Below, piece by piece: positions 8,007 to 17,893 of a stretch of 64,000 bases of DNA. Under the pieces are notes generated by a model that saw nothing but the letters and a program-made list of their open reading frames with translations, had not been told where the DNA came from and did no database searches. Position numbers and translations under genes: made by a program. The stretch's first letter is position 1; each line of letters starts with the position of its first letter. Origin of the DNA: Aliiglaciecola lipolytica E3 (GTDB lineage Bacteria; Pseudomonadota; Gammaproteobacteria; Enterobacterales; Alteromonadaceae); assembly GCF_000314975.1 (NCBI RefSeq), contig NZ_BAEN01000055.1, forward strand, positions 1-64,000, given 5' to 3'.

Positions 8007-9334
8007 AGCTGTTTTTCCAACGCCCCTGTGGCAGAGGATTGAACAGACAACTCACTGGAAAAAGAAAAAGAAAATTCACTTCCAACCCCCATTTCACTAA
8101 TAATATCTAGCTTTGAATTATGATGGGTTAAAACGTGTTTAACAATAGATAAACCCAAACCAGATCCTCCAGTTTTTCTGGAACGCGCTTTATCCACTCG
8201 ATAAAATCGCTCGGTTAATCGGTTTAAATGTTTCTCAGGAATACCTTCACCATTATCTTTCACAGAAAAATGTGCTTGTTCATTTTGTTTATTCCAAGTC
8301 ACATGAATTATGCCTGGTGCAGGAGTGTAGTTAATCGCATTAAAAATCAAATTCGAAAATGCGCTACGCAGTTCAGTTTCAATTCCATATACGCGCAATG
8401 ACGTATCAATATCAAAAATAATTTGATGGTTTTTGTCTTTATTTAATGTATTCGCTTCAACCTGAATCGCGGCCAACATCTGCGGCACATTAACCGATTT
8501 TTCAAACACACGTTCCGAGCTGGCTTCGATTCTAGAAAGTACCAATAATTCTTCCACTAAATTTTGCATTCTCTCTGATTGAGAACGCATTTCATTGAAG
8601 GCCTTTTTCATAAAGGCAGGAGGCACATTTTCTGTGCTTGGTAACATTTCCAAATAACCATTTAATACCGTCAATGGTGTACGTAATTCGTGGGATACGT
8701 TAGCTACGAAATCTTTTCGCATCTGTTCTAATTGAGTCAATCGAGTGACATCGCGGGCGATGAGCAACAAGTGTTTCTCGCCATAGGGCATGATGCGATA
8801 CTCAAATATCTTCTGAACATTTGAAGGTGAAGGAACTTCCACAGGATAGTCATATTTGCCACTATGGAAATATTCGATAAATTTAGGATGGCGAATGAGA
8901 TTATCGACACGACGACCAGAATCTTGCGGCCAACGCAAGCCCAATTCTATTCGCGCCAGTCTATTACACCATACAATACAGGCATTAGAGTCCACCACAA
9001 CCGTAGCATCTGGCAACGCCTCTGAACCTTCGCGAAAGCGTTTAACCATACGCGTAAGTTCTTTACGTTTACGACGATTGCGTCGCTGGATGTAATATAC
9101 ACCTTCATAAACATGCTCCCAAAACCCAGTGGCTTTGGGTGGAGTCATCTTTTTGCTATGCCATACCCAACGGTTGAAACGGTACATATGCCATGAGTAA
9201 AAACCCAACAACCAAGTTGAACCAAATGCAATGGCTACAGCCAATGCATCAAAGTACAACCCAACCAGAATCACAATGACATAGAATCCACAAATTCTTA
9301 GTAAGTTTTTTAACCATGAAAATGGATAATACAT
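8003..9334 (-). CDS. phoR: Phosphate regulon sensor histidine kinase PhoR
   Basis: A 443-residue inner-membrane kinase/phosphatase that phosphorylates PhoB when phosphate is scarce. Two membrane helices at about 10-45 are followed by a basic linker, a PAS domain (about 100-195, ALPDATVVVDSNACIVWCNR), the phosphoacceptor H-box with His215 (VSHELRTPL) and a HATPase domain containing NLIFNAINYT, DNGEGIP and GGSGLGLSIV. The length and domain order match E. coli PhoR (431 residues). It starts 54 nt after phoB and its stop overlaps the PstS-like start. The Pho box before phoB would make the operon self-activating. Confidence 0.96.
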   Translation of the reverse strand: MYYPFSWLKNLLRICGFYVIVILVGLYFDALAVAIAFGSTWLLGFYSWHMYRFNRWVWHSKKMTPPKATGFWEHVYEGVYYIQRRNRRKRKELTRMVKRFREGSEALPDATVVVDSNACIVWCNRLARIELGLRWPQDSGRRVDNLIRHPKFIEYFHSGKYDYPVEVPSPSNVQKIFEYRIMPYGEKHLLLIARDVTRLTQLEQMRKDFVANVSHELRTPLTVLNGYLEMLPSTENVPPAFMKKAFNEMRSQSERMQNLVEELLVLSRIEASSERVFEKSVNVPQMLAAIQVEANTLNKDKNHQIIFDIDTSLRVYGIETELRSAFSNLIFNAINYTPAPGIIHVTWNKQNEQAHFSVKDNGEGIPEKHLNRLTERFYRVDKARSRKTGGSGLGLSIVKHVLTHHNSKLDIISEMGVGSEFSFSFSSELSVQSSATGALEKQL

Positions 9335-9388
9335 GTCCCAACGGATCCTCTGTTGAACTGCTGATTCAACTATTGCCTTGTATAAAAA

Positions 9389-10078
9389 TTACACTTTTGC
9401 GGAGAAGCGATAACCTGCACCGCGAACAGTTTGAATCATGTTGTCATGGGAAAACTTTGAAATGGCTTTTCGTAAACGACGAATATGCACATCGACAGTA
9501 CGATCTTCAACATATACGTTGGTTCCCCACACATTATCTAACAACTGCTCACGACTGTATACTCGCTCTACATGCGTCATGAAAAAGTGTAGCAGTTTAA
9601 ACTCTGTAGGTCCCATATCCAATGGCTCTTCTTCTGCCGTAACACGGTGAGAAACTGGGTCCAACACCAATCCGTTTATTGCGATTGGCTCTTCTGCTGA
9701 AGTAGGCGTAACTCTGCGCATTACCGCTTTAATACGTGCCACCAGCTCTTTCGGTGAAAAGGGCTTAGTAATGTAATCATCTGCACCAGAATCAAGGCCA
9801 CGAACTTTATCTTCTTCTTCGCCCCGTGCGGTTAGCATAATGATCGGGATATCGCGGGTAAATTCATGCTGCTTTAGCTTCTTCGCTAACTGCACACCGC
9901 TACCACCTGGCAACATCCAATCAAGTAAAATTAAGTCGGGATAAGGTTCTTTGACTAAATCCAAAGCGACTTGATAATCTTCAGCGGCTTGTGTTTCGAA
10001 TCCAGATTGTTCTAACACAAATTCAAGCATCTCCCTGATGGGTGCTTCGTCCTCTACCAGCAAAATTCGTCTGGGCAT
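9389..10078 (-). CDS. phoB: Phosphate regulon response regulator PhoB
   Basis: A 229-residue OmpR-family transcription factor. The receiver domain contains VEDE, the phosphoacceptor Asp53 ([10 protein letters not shown]), TARGEEED and the KPFSPKEL lysine. The C-terminal winged helix contains [33 protein letters not shown] and VRGAGYRFS, as in E. coli PhoB. The ATG at 10078 is chosen because [17 protein letters not shown] aligns with the E. coli start and AGCAGGAA lies 8 nt upstream. A longer frame beginning at 10144 would run through the predicted Pho box. It is expected to bind the Pho boxes at 5987, 10125 and 38333 in this window. Confidence 0.97.
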   Translation of the reverse strand: MPRRILLVEDEAPIREMLEFVLEQSGFETQAAEDYQVALDLVKEPYPDLILLDWMLPGGSGVQLAKKLKQHEFTRDIPIIMLTARGEEEDKVRGLDSGADDYITKPFSPKELVARIKAVMRRVTPTSAEEPIAINGLVLDPVSHRVTAEEEPLDMGPTEFKLLHFFMTHVERVYSREQLLDNVWGTNVYVEDRTVDVHIRRLRKAISKFSHDNMIQTVRGAGYRFSAKV

Positions 10079-10108
10079 TGATTTGTTCCTGCTCATAATA
10101 AAGGCGCC

Positions 10109-10142
10109 ATTATTAATATAGGTTGTGACACTTTTATTAAAC
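10109..10142 (-). promoter_or_regulatory. Pho box and -10 upstream of phoB
   Basis: On the minus strand, 10142-10125 reads GTTTAATAAAAGTGTCAC, a moderate match to CTGTCAT-N4-CTGTCAT. Ten nucleotides downstream is AATAAT (10114-10109), five of six bases of the -10 consensus. The arrangement indicates PhoB autoregulation. The rest of the 303-nt gap to the sensor-kinase gene at 10382 is AT-rich and shows no further clear feature. Confidence 0.6.
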
Positions 10143-10381
10143 ATATCATATAAATGTCAAAAATCGTTCATGTAAAGCAAAAGCGGCTGTGCTATTTCAA
10201 TATTCTTACAGGTTTCAGAGCCGCTCAACTTTTTTATGCACAAACAGCATAATTCACAATTTGCAGGTAAAGTTGAAAGAAAGACAAACAATTAGATCAA
10301 GCAACTTGTTAATTACTTTGTTTCCGCATATTCTCTAATTTCTCAAATCGTTATAATCATTAAGTTTGTTAAGGTTCGTGA

Positions 10382-12109
10382 ATGGCTAAAGTCAAAACTG
10401 GTTTGTCCAAAAAGTTGTTGACCCGTGTGTTATCCGTTTACTTCATACTCACGTTAATCGTCACCGTTGGGCAAATTCTAACCGAATATTTGAACGCCAA
10501 AAATCATATTGAAAGCGAGCTACAAACACTAAAAAATACTTTTAGTGTCAGTTTGACACGTGCAATTTGGGAACTGAATAATTTGCAAGCCGAATCGTTG
10601 GCAGATGGCTTGATAGCGCTTCCAATCGTTGAAGGTGTGCAAATTCGAGATGAAAATGGTCAATACATAGCTGATAAAGGTCGTACCGCAAAGTTACCCC
10701 CAGAAATGGTCATGACGGGTGTCATGCGCGATCACCCTGGTGGCACATTCGGTTATTCTTTCCCGCTCATTTTTGAATTTTCAGGACGCACTTCGCACGT
10801 TGGTGACGTAACACTGTATTCCAGCGCAAATATCATCTTTGGGCGTATAGAAGTTGGGGTATTTTTCTTAATCGGCAACGCCATCATAAAGACGGCATTT
10901 CTGGTGTTTTTATTTCTAAATGCATTTCGACAAATGCTGACTGATCCATTAGAAGAGCTTACCCAACAGATCAGCGAATTCGATGTAAATCGGCCAGAAT
11001 CATCCAAGTTACATTTGCATATTGAAGATGACAATGAGCTTAAACTTCTTCAAGTTTCCTATAATAAATTGATCGACGACCTGATTGACTACAAACAAAA
11101 ACTCCGCTCGGCAAGAAATGAGTTAACTGATGCTAATAGAAAACTCGATGATCAAAACATCATGCTTGAACAAGAAGTGGCTAGAAAAACAGCTTCATTG
11201 AGTAAAATCATGTTGGATTTAGAGCAGCAAAAAGATGAATTGATTGTCAACCAACGTGAATTGCGTCAAGAAAACGAAAACCGTCAATACATTGAAGACG
11301 AATTACGAAAACGAAACAATGAACTAGCCGAATCGATGGAAACCGTTAAAATAGCGAAAGATCAACTTGTTGAATCGGAGCGAATGGCTTCCCTTGGCGG
11401 TTTGGTGGCAGGAATTGCCCACGACGTAAATACACCAATAGGGGTTGGTGTCACCGCAGCAAGTTTTCTACAAGAGCGCATCCACAATTTAGAAACAGCA
11501 TATCAGGAGAAAACCCTGACTGGTAAAACAATGAGTGCGTTTTTGTCTGAAGCAAATCAAACCACGGAATTATTATTAGGTAACCTGAATCGAGCCTCTG
11601 ACCTTATCTCTAGTTTTAAACAAGTTGCAGTAGACCAAACTAGTGAAGCGATTCGTGATGTAGATCTAAAACACTATATTCACGAAGTAATTCAATCGTT
11701 AGCGCCAAACTTTAAAAAGACCACTCATTCCATTAGTGTTAATTGCCCCGAAAATCTTGTAGTTAAATGTGCCCCGGGTGCAATTGCACAAATCTTTACC
11801 AATATGATTATGAACTCTTTGATTCACGGTTTAGATGAAAAAGAGAATGGCAAAATAACGATCTCCGTAAGCCAACAAGATGATGACATTATTGTTAACT
11901 ATTCGGATGATGGAAAAGGTCTATCTGAAGAAAACTTAGAGCGTCATTTTGATGCCTTCTTTACTACCAAGCGCGGCAAAGGTGGTAGTGGGTTAGGCAC
12001 TCACATCATGTATAACTTAGTCACTCAAGCATTAGATGGGACCATCAAGGCGAGCAGCACACAGGGAGAAGGTTTGACCTACGAAATTCGCTTCCCAATT
12101 CACTCCTAA
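10382..12109 (+). CDS. Membrane sensor histidine kinase without adjacent response regulator
   Basis: A 575-residue kinase. A membrane helix (about 13-35), a periplasmic sensor region (about 36-150) and a second helix (about 155-182) are followed by a HAMP-like segment and a long Glu/Lys-rich coiled coil (about 235-335). The H-box GIAHDVNTPIG has His347 followed by Asp rather than the usual Glu, as in a subgroup of HWE/HisKA-like hybrid kinases. The ATPase domain has NMIMNSLIHG, DDGKGL and GGSGLGTHI. No receiver domain or partner regulator is encoded nearby, so it is an orphan. It is transcribed away from phoB. The signal is unknown. Confidence 0.85.
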   Translation: MAKVKTGLSKKLLTRVLSVYFILTLIVTVGQILTEYLNAKNHIESELQTLKNTFSVSLTRAIWELNNLQAESLADGLIALPIVEGVQIRDENGQYIADKGRTAKLPPEMVMTGVMRDHPGGTFGYSFPLIFEFSGRTSHVGDVTLYSSANIIFGRIEVGVFFLIGNAIIKTAFLVFLFLNAFRQMLTDPLEELTQQISEFDVNRPESSKLHLHIEDDNELKLLQVSYNKLIDDLIDYKQKLRSARNELTDANRKLDDQNIMLEQEVARKTASLSKIMLDLEQQKDELIVNQRELRQENENRQYIEDELRKRNNELAESMETVKIAKDQLVESERMASLGGLVAGIAHDVNTPIGVGVTAASFLQERIHNLETAYQEKTLTGKTMSAFLSEANQTTELLLGNLNRASDLISSFKQVAVDQTSEAIRDVDLKHYIHEVIQSLAPNFKKTTHSISVNCPENLVVKCAPGAIAQIFTNMIMNSLIHGLDEKENGKITISVSQQDDDIIVNYSDDGKGLSEENLERHFDAFFTTKRGKGGSGLGTHIMYNLVTQALDGTIKASSTQGEGLTYEIRFPIHS

Positions 12110-12130
12110 TAACCCCGTTATTTAGACCCC

Positions 12131-12163
12131 ATGGAGCTTAACAGTGTTTTGCTTAAGCTCCAT
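12131..12163 (+). terminator. Stem-loop after the sensor kinase gene
   Basis: ATGGAGCTTAA (12131-12141) pairs with TTAAGCTCCAT (12153-12163), an 11-bp perfect stem. It is 22 nt after the kinase stop codon. The following bases (GATTTAT) do not form a strong U-tract, so termination may be partial. Confidence 0.45.
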
Positions 12164-12296
12164 GATTTATACCGAGACGTATTCATTCGAAACATGTTAT
12201 TCTTCGGGCCCTTCATCGTATCCTTTAGAAATCTATTGCTGTGTACGCGCTTGCAATGCGGGATACCCATTAAATTTTCCAAATTAAGTAGTGATT

Positions 12297-13196
12297 ATGT
12301 GGTTTAAAAATCTAAAACTCTTTGCAATAACCCAACCTTTAGATTGGCAGGAAGACGACTTAGAGCAAAAATTAGCTGAGTTCAAATTCCGTCCGTGTAA
12401 CAGCCAAGAGTTGTCGACTATGGGATTTTCTTCACCATTTGAGTCTGGCAGCAGTTTGATACACAGTGCCCAAGGACGCATTTGGATAACCTTAAAAAAA
12501 CAAGAACGAATTCTTCCTGCGGTAGTAGTGAATGCAGAACTAGCAGAGAAAGTGGCGCAAATAGAAACGGAAACGGGTTCTGCGGTTGGTAAAAAAGCCA
12601 AACAGGATCTAAAAGAAGAAATAATACGCCGTTTATTGCCACAGGCCTTTACTAAAAACAGTTTCATTCATGGTTTTATCTCAACCAAAGACAACCTTGT
12701 AGTAGTAGATTCTTCAGCCGACGGAAAGGCCGAAGTATTTCTAGCCATGATTCGTAAAGCCATGACGTCGTTACCTGTTGTGCCATTATCTCGAAAAAGC
12801 ATTCAAGGTGAACTTACCAGCTGGTTACAAGATTCCTCAGCGCCCAGCGATGTTATTCTGTTAGAAGAAGCTGAATTTCGCGGTCAAGGCGAAGAAGACA
12901 GCATTGTACGCGTGAAAAACCAAGAACTCATGGATGATGAAATTCTGCAACATATCAGTGCAGGTAAGTTTGTGCATAAACTTGCTATTGAATGGGATGA
13001 AAGTTTAACCGCGATGTTAGAAGAAGATTTATCCGTTAAACGTCTCAAGTTTACTGATGTGGTAAAAGAGCAAAATGACGATATCGCCAAAGAAGACAAA
13101 TTAGCTCGTTTAGATGCAGATTTTACGCTGATGTCTGGAGAAATCGTGCGTTTTTCTCAGTGGCTAACAAAAACGTTTGCCTTAGACCAAGACTAG
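12297..13196 (+). CDS. rdgC: Recombination-associated protein RdgC
   Basis: A nucleoid-associated protein that binds double-stranded DNA as a ring and limits RecA. The product is 299 residues, close to the 303 of E. coli RdgC. The N-terminal MWFKNLKLF matches the E. coli MLWFKNL start, which favours ATG 12297 over an in-frame GTG at 12291. Other family features visible are LPAVVVNAELAEKVAQIE, EIIRRLLPQAF, AEVFLAMIRKAM and the C-terminal KRLKFTDVV. It stands alone between the sensor kinase and a convergent HDOD gene, with a strong shared terminator downstream. Confidence 0.93.
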   Translation: MWFKNLKLFAITQPLDWQEDDLEQKLAEFKFRPCNSQELSTMGFSSPFESGSSLIHSAQGRIWITLKKQERILPAVVVNAELAEKVAQIETETGSAVGKKAKQDLKEEIIRRLLPQAFTKNSFIHGFISTKDNLVVVDSSADGKAEVFLAMIRKAMTSLPVVPLSRKSIQGELTSWLQDSSAPSDVILLEEAEFRGQGEEDSIVRVKNQELMDDEILQHISAGKFVHKLAIEWDESLTAMLEEDLSVKRLKFTDVVKEQNDDIAKEDKLARLDADFTLMSGEIVRFSQWLTKTFALDQD

Positions 13197-13209
13197 AAAA
13201 AGTAAACGG

Positions 13210-13254
13210 TTGCTGTATTAAGCGCATCTTAATACAGCAACATTTCTTCTTTTT
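13210..13254. terminator. Bidirectional terminator between rdgC and the HDOD gene
   Basis: TTGCTGTATTAAG (13210-13222) pairs perfectly with CTTAATACAGCAA (13228-13240): a 13-bp stem with a 5-nt loop. T-rich sequence follows on the plus strand (to 13254) and, on the minus strand, CCGTTTACTTTTT follows. It separates two convergent genes. Confidence 0.85.
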
Positions 13255-14086
13255 AGGCAAATACAGCTTTTGCGCTCGTACGAGCTTCGATAAATTCAGG
13301 GCTATCAAATAAACTTGTATCTTCGATTATTTTCTTCTCTAAACATATCTTTAGCACCGCATCTTTTTGACTATCAAATACGCCACTTAACGCTGCTCCA
13401 AGTCTCACAAAATCAATGAAGCTAACCTCAGTTGTTTGAAAACTCATATCACGCCACTTTTCAGCTACTACGATAAACTGTTCATCGAAATCCCATTGAC
13501 GCATGATCTTGCCACCAATTCGTCCCGAAAGCTTAATGATTGCGGTGTTTAAAAAGGTAGGGTTCGCAAAAACTTCCTCATGTCTCTCTGCTTCTGTCAA
13601 TATCGGTAATACGCCGATGTTATGCACTAAAGACGCAAGTGTTAATGTGTCTAAATTTAAATGTTTTTGTTTAGACTTTGAATAAAACTGCAGTGTCGCT
13701 ACAGCATAAGACAAACTTTCAATTGTTTGATCCCACATTTTACGGATATAGTTTTTAACTAATTCATTTTTGGATACAAACAGTTGTTCCATCGCTAGTG
13801 CAGTAGAAATATTCTTAATTTGACTAAGACCAATACGCGTTACCGCCTGAGAGACAGACGTCACTTTAATTGTTCGCCCTAAATATGCACTGTTTGAAAT
13901 TTTAATGATTCTAGCGCTTAACGAAGGATCTTGCCCAATTATGTCCCCCATGGCATTAAGGTTAACATTTGGGTCATCTGCGGCACGCCTGACTTTAAGC
14001 GCAATCGCGGGAAGTGTAGGCAAAACAATCGTATCATTCTTAATTTTCTCAACCAGAATGGTCAACAACGCGTTCTCTGTGGACAT
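13253..14086 (-). CDS. HDOD-domain signalling protein
   Basis: A 277-residue predicted cytoplasmic protein built almost entirely from one HDOD domain, a relative of HD phosphohydrolases that usually lacks the catalytic HD pair and works in signalling. Visible family marks are LPTLPAIALKVRRAADD, IIGQDPSLSARIIKISNSAYLG, SVSQAVTRIGLSQIKNI and LASLVHNIGVLPIL. No output domain is attached. Its 3' end is convergent with rdgC across a strong terminator. Family members often act with c-di-GMP or two-component systems; here the partner is unknown. Confidence 0.88.
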   Translation of the reverse strand: MSTENALLTILVEKIKNDTIVLPTLPAIALKVRRAADDPNVNLNAMGDIIGQDPSLSARIIKISNSAYLGRTIKVTSVSQAVTRIGLSQIKNISTALAMEQLFVSKNELVKNYIRKMWDQTIESLSYAVATLQFYSKSKQKHLNLDTLTLASLVHNIGVLPILTEAERHEEVFANPTFLNTAIIKLSGRIGGKIMRQWDFDEQFIVVAEKWRDMSFQTTEVSFIDFVRLGAALSGVFDSQKDAVLKICLEKKIIEDTSLFDSPEFIEARTSAKAVFA

Positions 14087-14361
14087 ATTTCTTCCTATAT
14101 TTATTGGAGTAAAGACCTACTCGACATAAAAATGACAGCAGACGTATCATTATTTAATCTGTTCAGTATCTTCATCCCAAATGTGTTGTTAGACTAGAAG
14201 ATACATAAAGGCCACAAACCTTAATTGCGATTTACTATTATCAAAAGGTTAATTTAAAACTGCAATTGATTGTTTACAGAGCCTATAAGCTACGCATACC
14301 AATTTAAATTTGCAATTCAATTATTTATGCATTCAATAAAAAAAACAAATTAGGATGAACA

Positions 14362-16047
14362 ATGATTAGAAAAAAACTCCTTACATTGACCATTTCAGCA
14401 GTTTTGCTGGCTGCATGTTCAGACTCTTCGACTCCAAAAGACTCACCGAAACCACAACAAAAAGCAAGCGAGCAAGCCTCCAAGATAGAGTTGGTTGCAG
14501 AAGCCAAAGAGCGATTAGATATCTATTTCCCTGTTGCCTTGACTGCAGATTTAACGGCTTACAGTGACAACCAAAAACAAATGTTGAGTTTATTGATTGA
14601 TGCTTCGAAGATAATGGACGACCTGTTTTGGATGCAAGCGTTTGGTCAACCTAAACAGGCCTTTTTGGATTCGTTAGATGACCCCAAAGTACGAAAATTT
14701 GCTGATATTAATTATGGTCCATGGGATAGATTAAATGGTGATAAACCGTTTTTAACTCAAACGGATGAAAAGCCATTAGGTGCACAGTTTTACCCAGAAG
14801 ACATGAGTAAAGAAGAGTATCTGTCGAGCAATATTGAACAAAAAGATAATCTATATTCTATGGTGTCACGAGATACCAATGGCCAGCTCATTGACATTCC
14901 ATATTCAGAATATTTTGCCGATGAATTAGAAGCCGCAGCAGAATTACTCAGAAAAGCGGCTGATTTGGCTGACAATGAAGCGTTTGCAAACTACCTGAAG
15001 ATGCGCGCCGAGGCTATGCTGACAGACAATTATCAAGCGTCTGATTTTGCTTGGATGCAAATGAAGGACAACCCAATTGAATTGGTTATCGGCCCAATCG
15101 AAACCTATGAAGACCAATTGTTTGGTTACCGCGCCGCGTTTGAAGCTTACGTCTTATTAAAAGACCTGAGTTGGAGCGAACGTTTAGCCAAATATGCTGC
15201 ATACCTACCTGAATTACAAAAAGGTCTACCTGTTGCAGATAAATATAAAGCCGAAATGCCAGGCAGCAACGCTGATCTCAATGCCTACGATGTAATTTAT
15301 TATGCAGGGCACTCAAATGCAGGAAGTAAAACAATCGCAATTAACCTGCCTAATGATGAAGAAGTGCAGCTTAAAAATGGTACTCGTAGACTACAACTAA
15401 AAAATGCTATGCAGGCGAAATTTGAGCATATATTAATGCCGATTTCAGAACAGCTTATAGTGCCGGAACAACGCCAACACATTACCTTCACCGCATTTTT
15501 TGCCAATACCATGTTTCACGAAGTCGCTCACGGTTTAGGAATCAAAAACACCCTAGATGGCAAAGGTACAGTGCGCGGAGCATTAAAAGAGCATGCTTCG
15601 GCATTAGAAGAAGGTAAAGCCGATATTTTAGGCTTGTATATGGTTGAACAATTATTGAATAAAGGGGCTATTACCGAAGGCCAGCTAGAAGATTATTATG
15701 TGACATTTATGGCCGGTATATTCCGCTCAGTTCGCTTCGGAGCATCAAGCGCACATGGCAAAGCCAATATGATTCGATTTAACTTCTTCCAAGAAAAAGG
15801 CGCATTTAGCCGAGATGAAAATGGTTTGTATAGCGTAAATATGGAAAAAATGAGCGAAGCTATTTCTGCTCTGTCTGAACGTATTTTGACCTTACAAGGC
15901 GACGGTGATTACCAAGGTGTAGCTGAGTTGGTCGCAGATAAAGGGCTAATAAAATCGACGCTTGCTGAAGACTTGCAAAAATTAACAGATGCTAATATCC
16001 CAGTGGATATCACTTTTGAGCAAGGAAAAGACGTACTTAAACTTTAG
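14362..16047 (+). CDS. Lipoprotein zinc peptidase related to dipeptidyl-peptidase III (M49)
   Basis: A 561-residue exported lipoprotein. The signal peptide ends in the lipobox LAAC with Cys19. The catalytic motif is HEVAH with His386, Glu387 and His390, followed about 30 residues later by EEGKAD (416-421), which supplies the third zinc ligand. Classical DPP III has HExxGH, one residue longer. The surrounding sequence (FHEVAHGLG, KEHASALEEGKADILGLYM) matches the bacterial and plant M49-like proteins with HExxH. It probably releases dipeptides from peptides in the periplasm. The gene appears monocistronic, with a weak hairpin after it and an unremarkable 275-nt gap before it. Confidence 0.82.
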   Translation: MIRKKLLTLTISAVLLAACSDSSTPKDSPKPQQKASEQASKIELVAEAKERLDIYFPVALTADLTAYSDNQKQMLSLLIDASKIMDDLFWMQAFGQPKQAFLDSLDDPKVRKFADINYGPWDRLNGDKPFLTQTDEKPLGAQFYPEDMSKEEYLSSNIEQKDNLYSMVSRDTNGQLIDIPYSEYFADELEAAAELLRKAADLADNEAFANYLKMRAEAMLTDNYQASDFAWMQMKDNPIELVIGPIETYEDQLFGYRAAFEAYVLLKDLSWSERLAKYAAYLPELQKGLPVADKYKAEMPGSNADLNAYDVIYYAGHSNAGSKTIAINLPNDEEVQLKNGTRRLQLKNAMQAKFEHILMPISEQLIVPEQRQHITFTAFFANTMFHEVAHGLGIKNTLDGKGTVRGALKEHASALEEGKADILGLYMVEQLLNKGAITEGQLEDYYVTFMAGIFRSVRFGASSAHGKANMIRFNFFQEKGAFSRDENGLYSVNMEKMSEAISALSERILTLQGDGDYQGVAELVADKGLIKSTLAEDLQKLTDANIPVDITFEQGKDVLKL

Positions 16048-16067
16048 TTTGAAAAAGATTGAACAGT

Positions 16068-16099
16068 GCTTTGTAATGTAATTCATTTACTTACAAAGC
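16068..16099 (+). terminator. Weak terminator after the M49-like gene
   Basis: GCTTTGTAA (16068-16076) pairs with TTACAAAGC (16091-16099). ACAG and CTGT on either side can extend the stem with a mismatch. TTTATT follows. It is 20 nt downstream of the stop codon. Confidence 0.5.
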
Positions 16100-16158
16100 C
16101 TGTTTATTCGCCAATACTAACTCTAACTAGAATAGCGGTTACATACCCTCTTATTCAT

Positions 16159-16530
16159 TTAAGGTAATTGTTGTTTCAAATTATTTTGATATGGCGGCCA
16201 ACCCATTGGTTTACCAGCTAAGACATGTAAATGGATATGATATACGGTCTGACCTCCATCGGGATTACAGTTCATCACTGCACGGTAACCGTTCTCAGCA
16301 AATCCTTCTTGCTTGGCAATTTCAGCCGCTGCAAGATACAACTGGCCTACAATTTCAGCATCTTCGGGCTCAAGGTCATTGATAGTAGCAATGGCTTTTT
16401 TGGGAATAACTAAGAAATGCACTGGCGCTTGTGGATTAATATCCTTAAACGCGAGTACCTGATCCGTTTCAAAAATAATCTCAGCCGGTATTTCACGATT
16501 GATGATTTTTGTAAAAATAGTGTCAGACAT
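16159..16530 (-). CDS. hinT: HIT-family purine nucleoside phosphoramidase HinT
   Basis: A 123-residue cytoplasmic histidine-triad hydrolase that cleaves adenosine phosphoramidates and aminoacyl-adenylates. The triad HIHLHVL (His98, His100, His102) is intact. The N-terminal IFTKIINREIPAEIIFE and FKDINPQAPVHFLVIPK match E. coli HinT (119 residues). GAGGT lies upstream of the ATG at a good distance. It lies 59 nt downstream of uppP on the same strand and may be part of that transcript. Confidence 0.93.
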   Translation of the reverse strand: MSDTIFTKIINREIPAEIIFETDQVLAFKDINPQAPVHFLVIPKKAIATINDLEPEDAEIVGQLYLAAAEIAKQEGFAENGYRAVMNCNPDGGQTVYHIHLHVLAGKPMGWPPYQNNLKQQLP

Positions 16531-16589
16531 GATTTACCTCTAAATTAATAACGTTTATACAATTCACTTATTGAATAGCAGTTAACAAC

Positions 16590-17390
16590 TTACCAAAAAA
16601 CAAAGCCTAAAAGCACAACGCCAAGTACCAGTCGGTAAATCACAAATGGCAACATGCCTATTTTTGAAATCCAAGACAGGAACAAATAAATGCAGGTGTA
16701 GGCACTAACAAAAGATAGACCAATACCGTAAAACAACGCTTCCCAATCGACTACGGTTTCTTGTTGAAACAAATCTAACGTAGCCAGCAATCCAGCGCCT
16801 AAAATCACTGGTATTGACAGTAAAAATGAAAAGCGTGCTGCGCTTTCTCTATCCATCCCCAACATCAATCCAGCTGTCATGGTAATACCAGATCTCGACG
16901 TCCCCGGGATCAATGCCATTGCTTGCGCTAATCCAATAAATAAAGCATTTTTCCAAGTAAGTTGGTAAATGTTCTTACTTAGCTTGCCCGTTGCGTCAGC
17001 ATACCACAGCACCAAACCAAAAAAGATGGTAGTACAGGCAATCACCAAAGCAGAACGTGCATACTCTTCGATGAAGTCTTTAGCGACAAAGCCAAATACC
17101 ACAGCAGGTATGGTCGCCAAAATTACCCACCAAGCTAATTTACTATCGTCGGTTTGCTGCCGACTGAAACCAGATTGTACCCAGGCAACTAGCATACGCG
17201 CGATATCTGCCCGAAAGTAGATCATCACAGCAAGTAAACTACCTACATGAACAGCCACATCAAAAGCTAACCCTTGGTTCTGCCATCCCAGTAATTCAGA
17301 CGGTAAAATTAGATGTGCAGAGCTTGAAATAGGTAGAAATTCTGTAATCCCTTGAATAATCGCTAGTATAATAATCTCAAACAAAGTCAT
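16590..17390 (-). CDS. uppP: Undecaprenyl-diphosphatase UppP (BacA)
   Basis: An inner-membrane phosphatase that recycles undecaprenyl diphosphate for cell-wall synthesis. The 266-residue protein has about eight hydrophobic segments. It carries the E-rich motif [15 protein letters not shown] near the N-terminus and the second active-site motif [13 protein letters not shown]. coli UppP has 273 residues. The start is placed at the ATG (17390) that overlaps the folK stop as ATGA; an upstream in-frame TTG at 17408 lies inside folK. Translation is therefore coupled to folK. Confidence 0.95.
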   Translation of the reverse strand: MTLFEIIILAIIQGITEFLPISSSAHLILPSELLGWQNQGLAFDVAVHVGSLLAVMIYFRADIARMLVAWVQSGFSRQQTDDSKLAWWVILATIPAVVFGFVAKDFIEEYARSALVIACTTIFFGLVLWYADATGKLSKNIYQLTWKNALFIGLAQAMALIPGTSRSGITMTAGLMLGMDRESAARFSFLLSIPVILGAGLLATLDLFQQETVVDWEALFYGIGLSFVSAYTCIYLFLSWISKIGMLPFVIYRLVLGVVLLGFVFW

Positions 17391-17890
17391 GATGTTGCTG
17401 GGCTCCAATTAAATTCTATCTTCCATAATTTTTGTTGGCTTTGATCGTAATCATCCAACATAGCGGCAATACTCTTTTGCTGAACGGGATGAATAACATC
17501 TCCGGCAATTTCACACAGGGGCAACAACACAAACGCGTTATAATCAATTTCTTGACGTGGCAATATCACCCCGTCTTCGGTTATAACATCATCAAATAAT
17601 AATAAATCAAGATCCAGAGTTCTAGGTGCAAATTTCTTTTCACCACGCACTCTGCCATTGTCATTTTCGATCGCTTTTAGAATTTCACATACTTCACCGA
17701 CTGACTTAGTCGTTCTGGCGCCTACCACCATGTTGTAAAAGTGAGATCCGCTGAAGCCAACCGCTTCGCTTTCATAAACACTGGATAGCACTAAATCCCC
17801 GAATTGAGCATGTAATCCATCGAGTCCTGCACGGGTATACTTGTCGCGCTCTACATTGCTTCCAATGCTAATATAAATTTGATGTAACAT
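17387..17890 (-). CDS. folK: 2-amino-4-hydroxy-6-hydroxymethyldihydropteridine diphosphokinase
   Basis: HPPK transfers pyrophosphate from ATP to hydroxymethyl-dihydropterin in folate synthesis. The 167-residue product contains [10 protein letters not shown] at the N-terminus, FYNMVV, and the signature [15 protein letters not shown] with the ATP/Mg-binding Asp pair. It lies 3 nt after folB and overlaps uppP by four bases, so the three genes form a tight operon in which two successive folate-pathway enzymes are made together. Confidence 0.95.
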   Translation of the reverse strand: MLHQIYISIGSNVERDKYTRAGLDGLHAQFGDLVLSSVYESEAVGFSGSHFYNMVVGARTTKSVGEVCEILKAIENDNGRVRGEKKFAPRTLDLDLLLFDDVITEDGVILPRQEIDYNAFVLLPLCEIAGDVIHPVQQKSIAAMLDDYDQSQQKLWKIEFNWSPATS

Positions 17891-17893
17891 TAA

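Noticed and set aside
9389-10144. Longer PhoB start at 10144
   Set aside because: It would place the coding region across the Pho box and adds 22 residues with no counterpart in E. coli PhoB.
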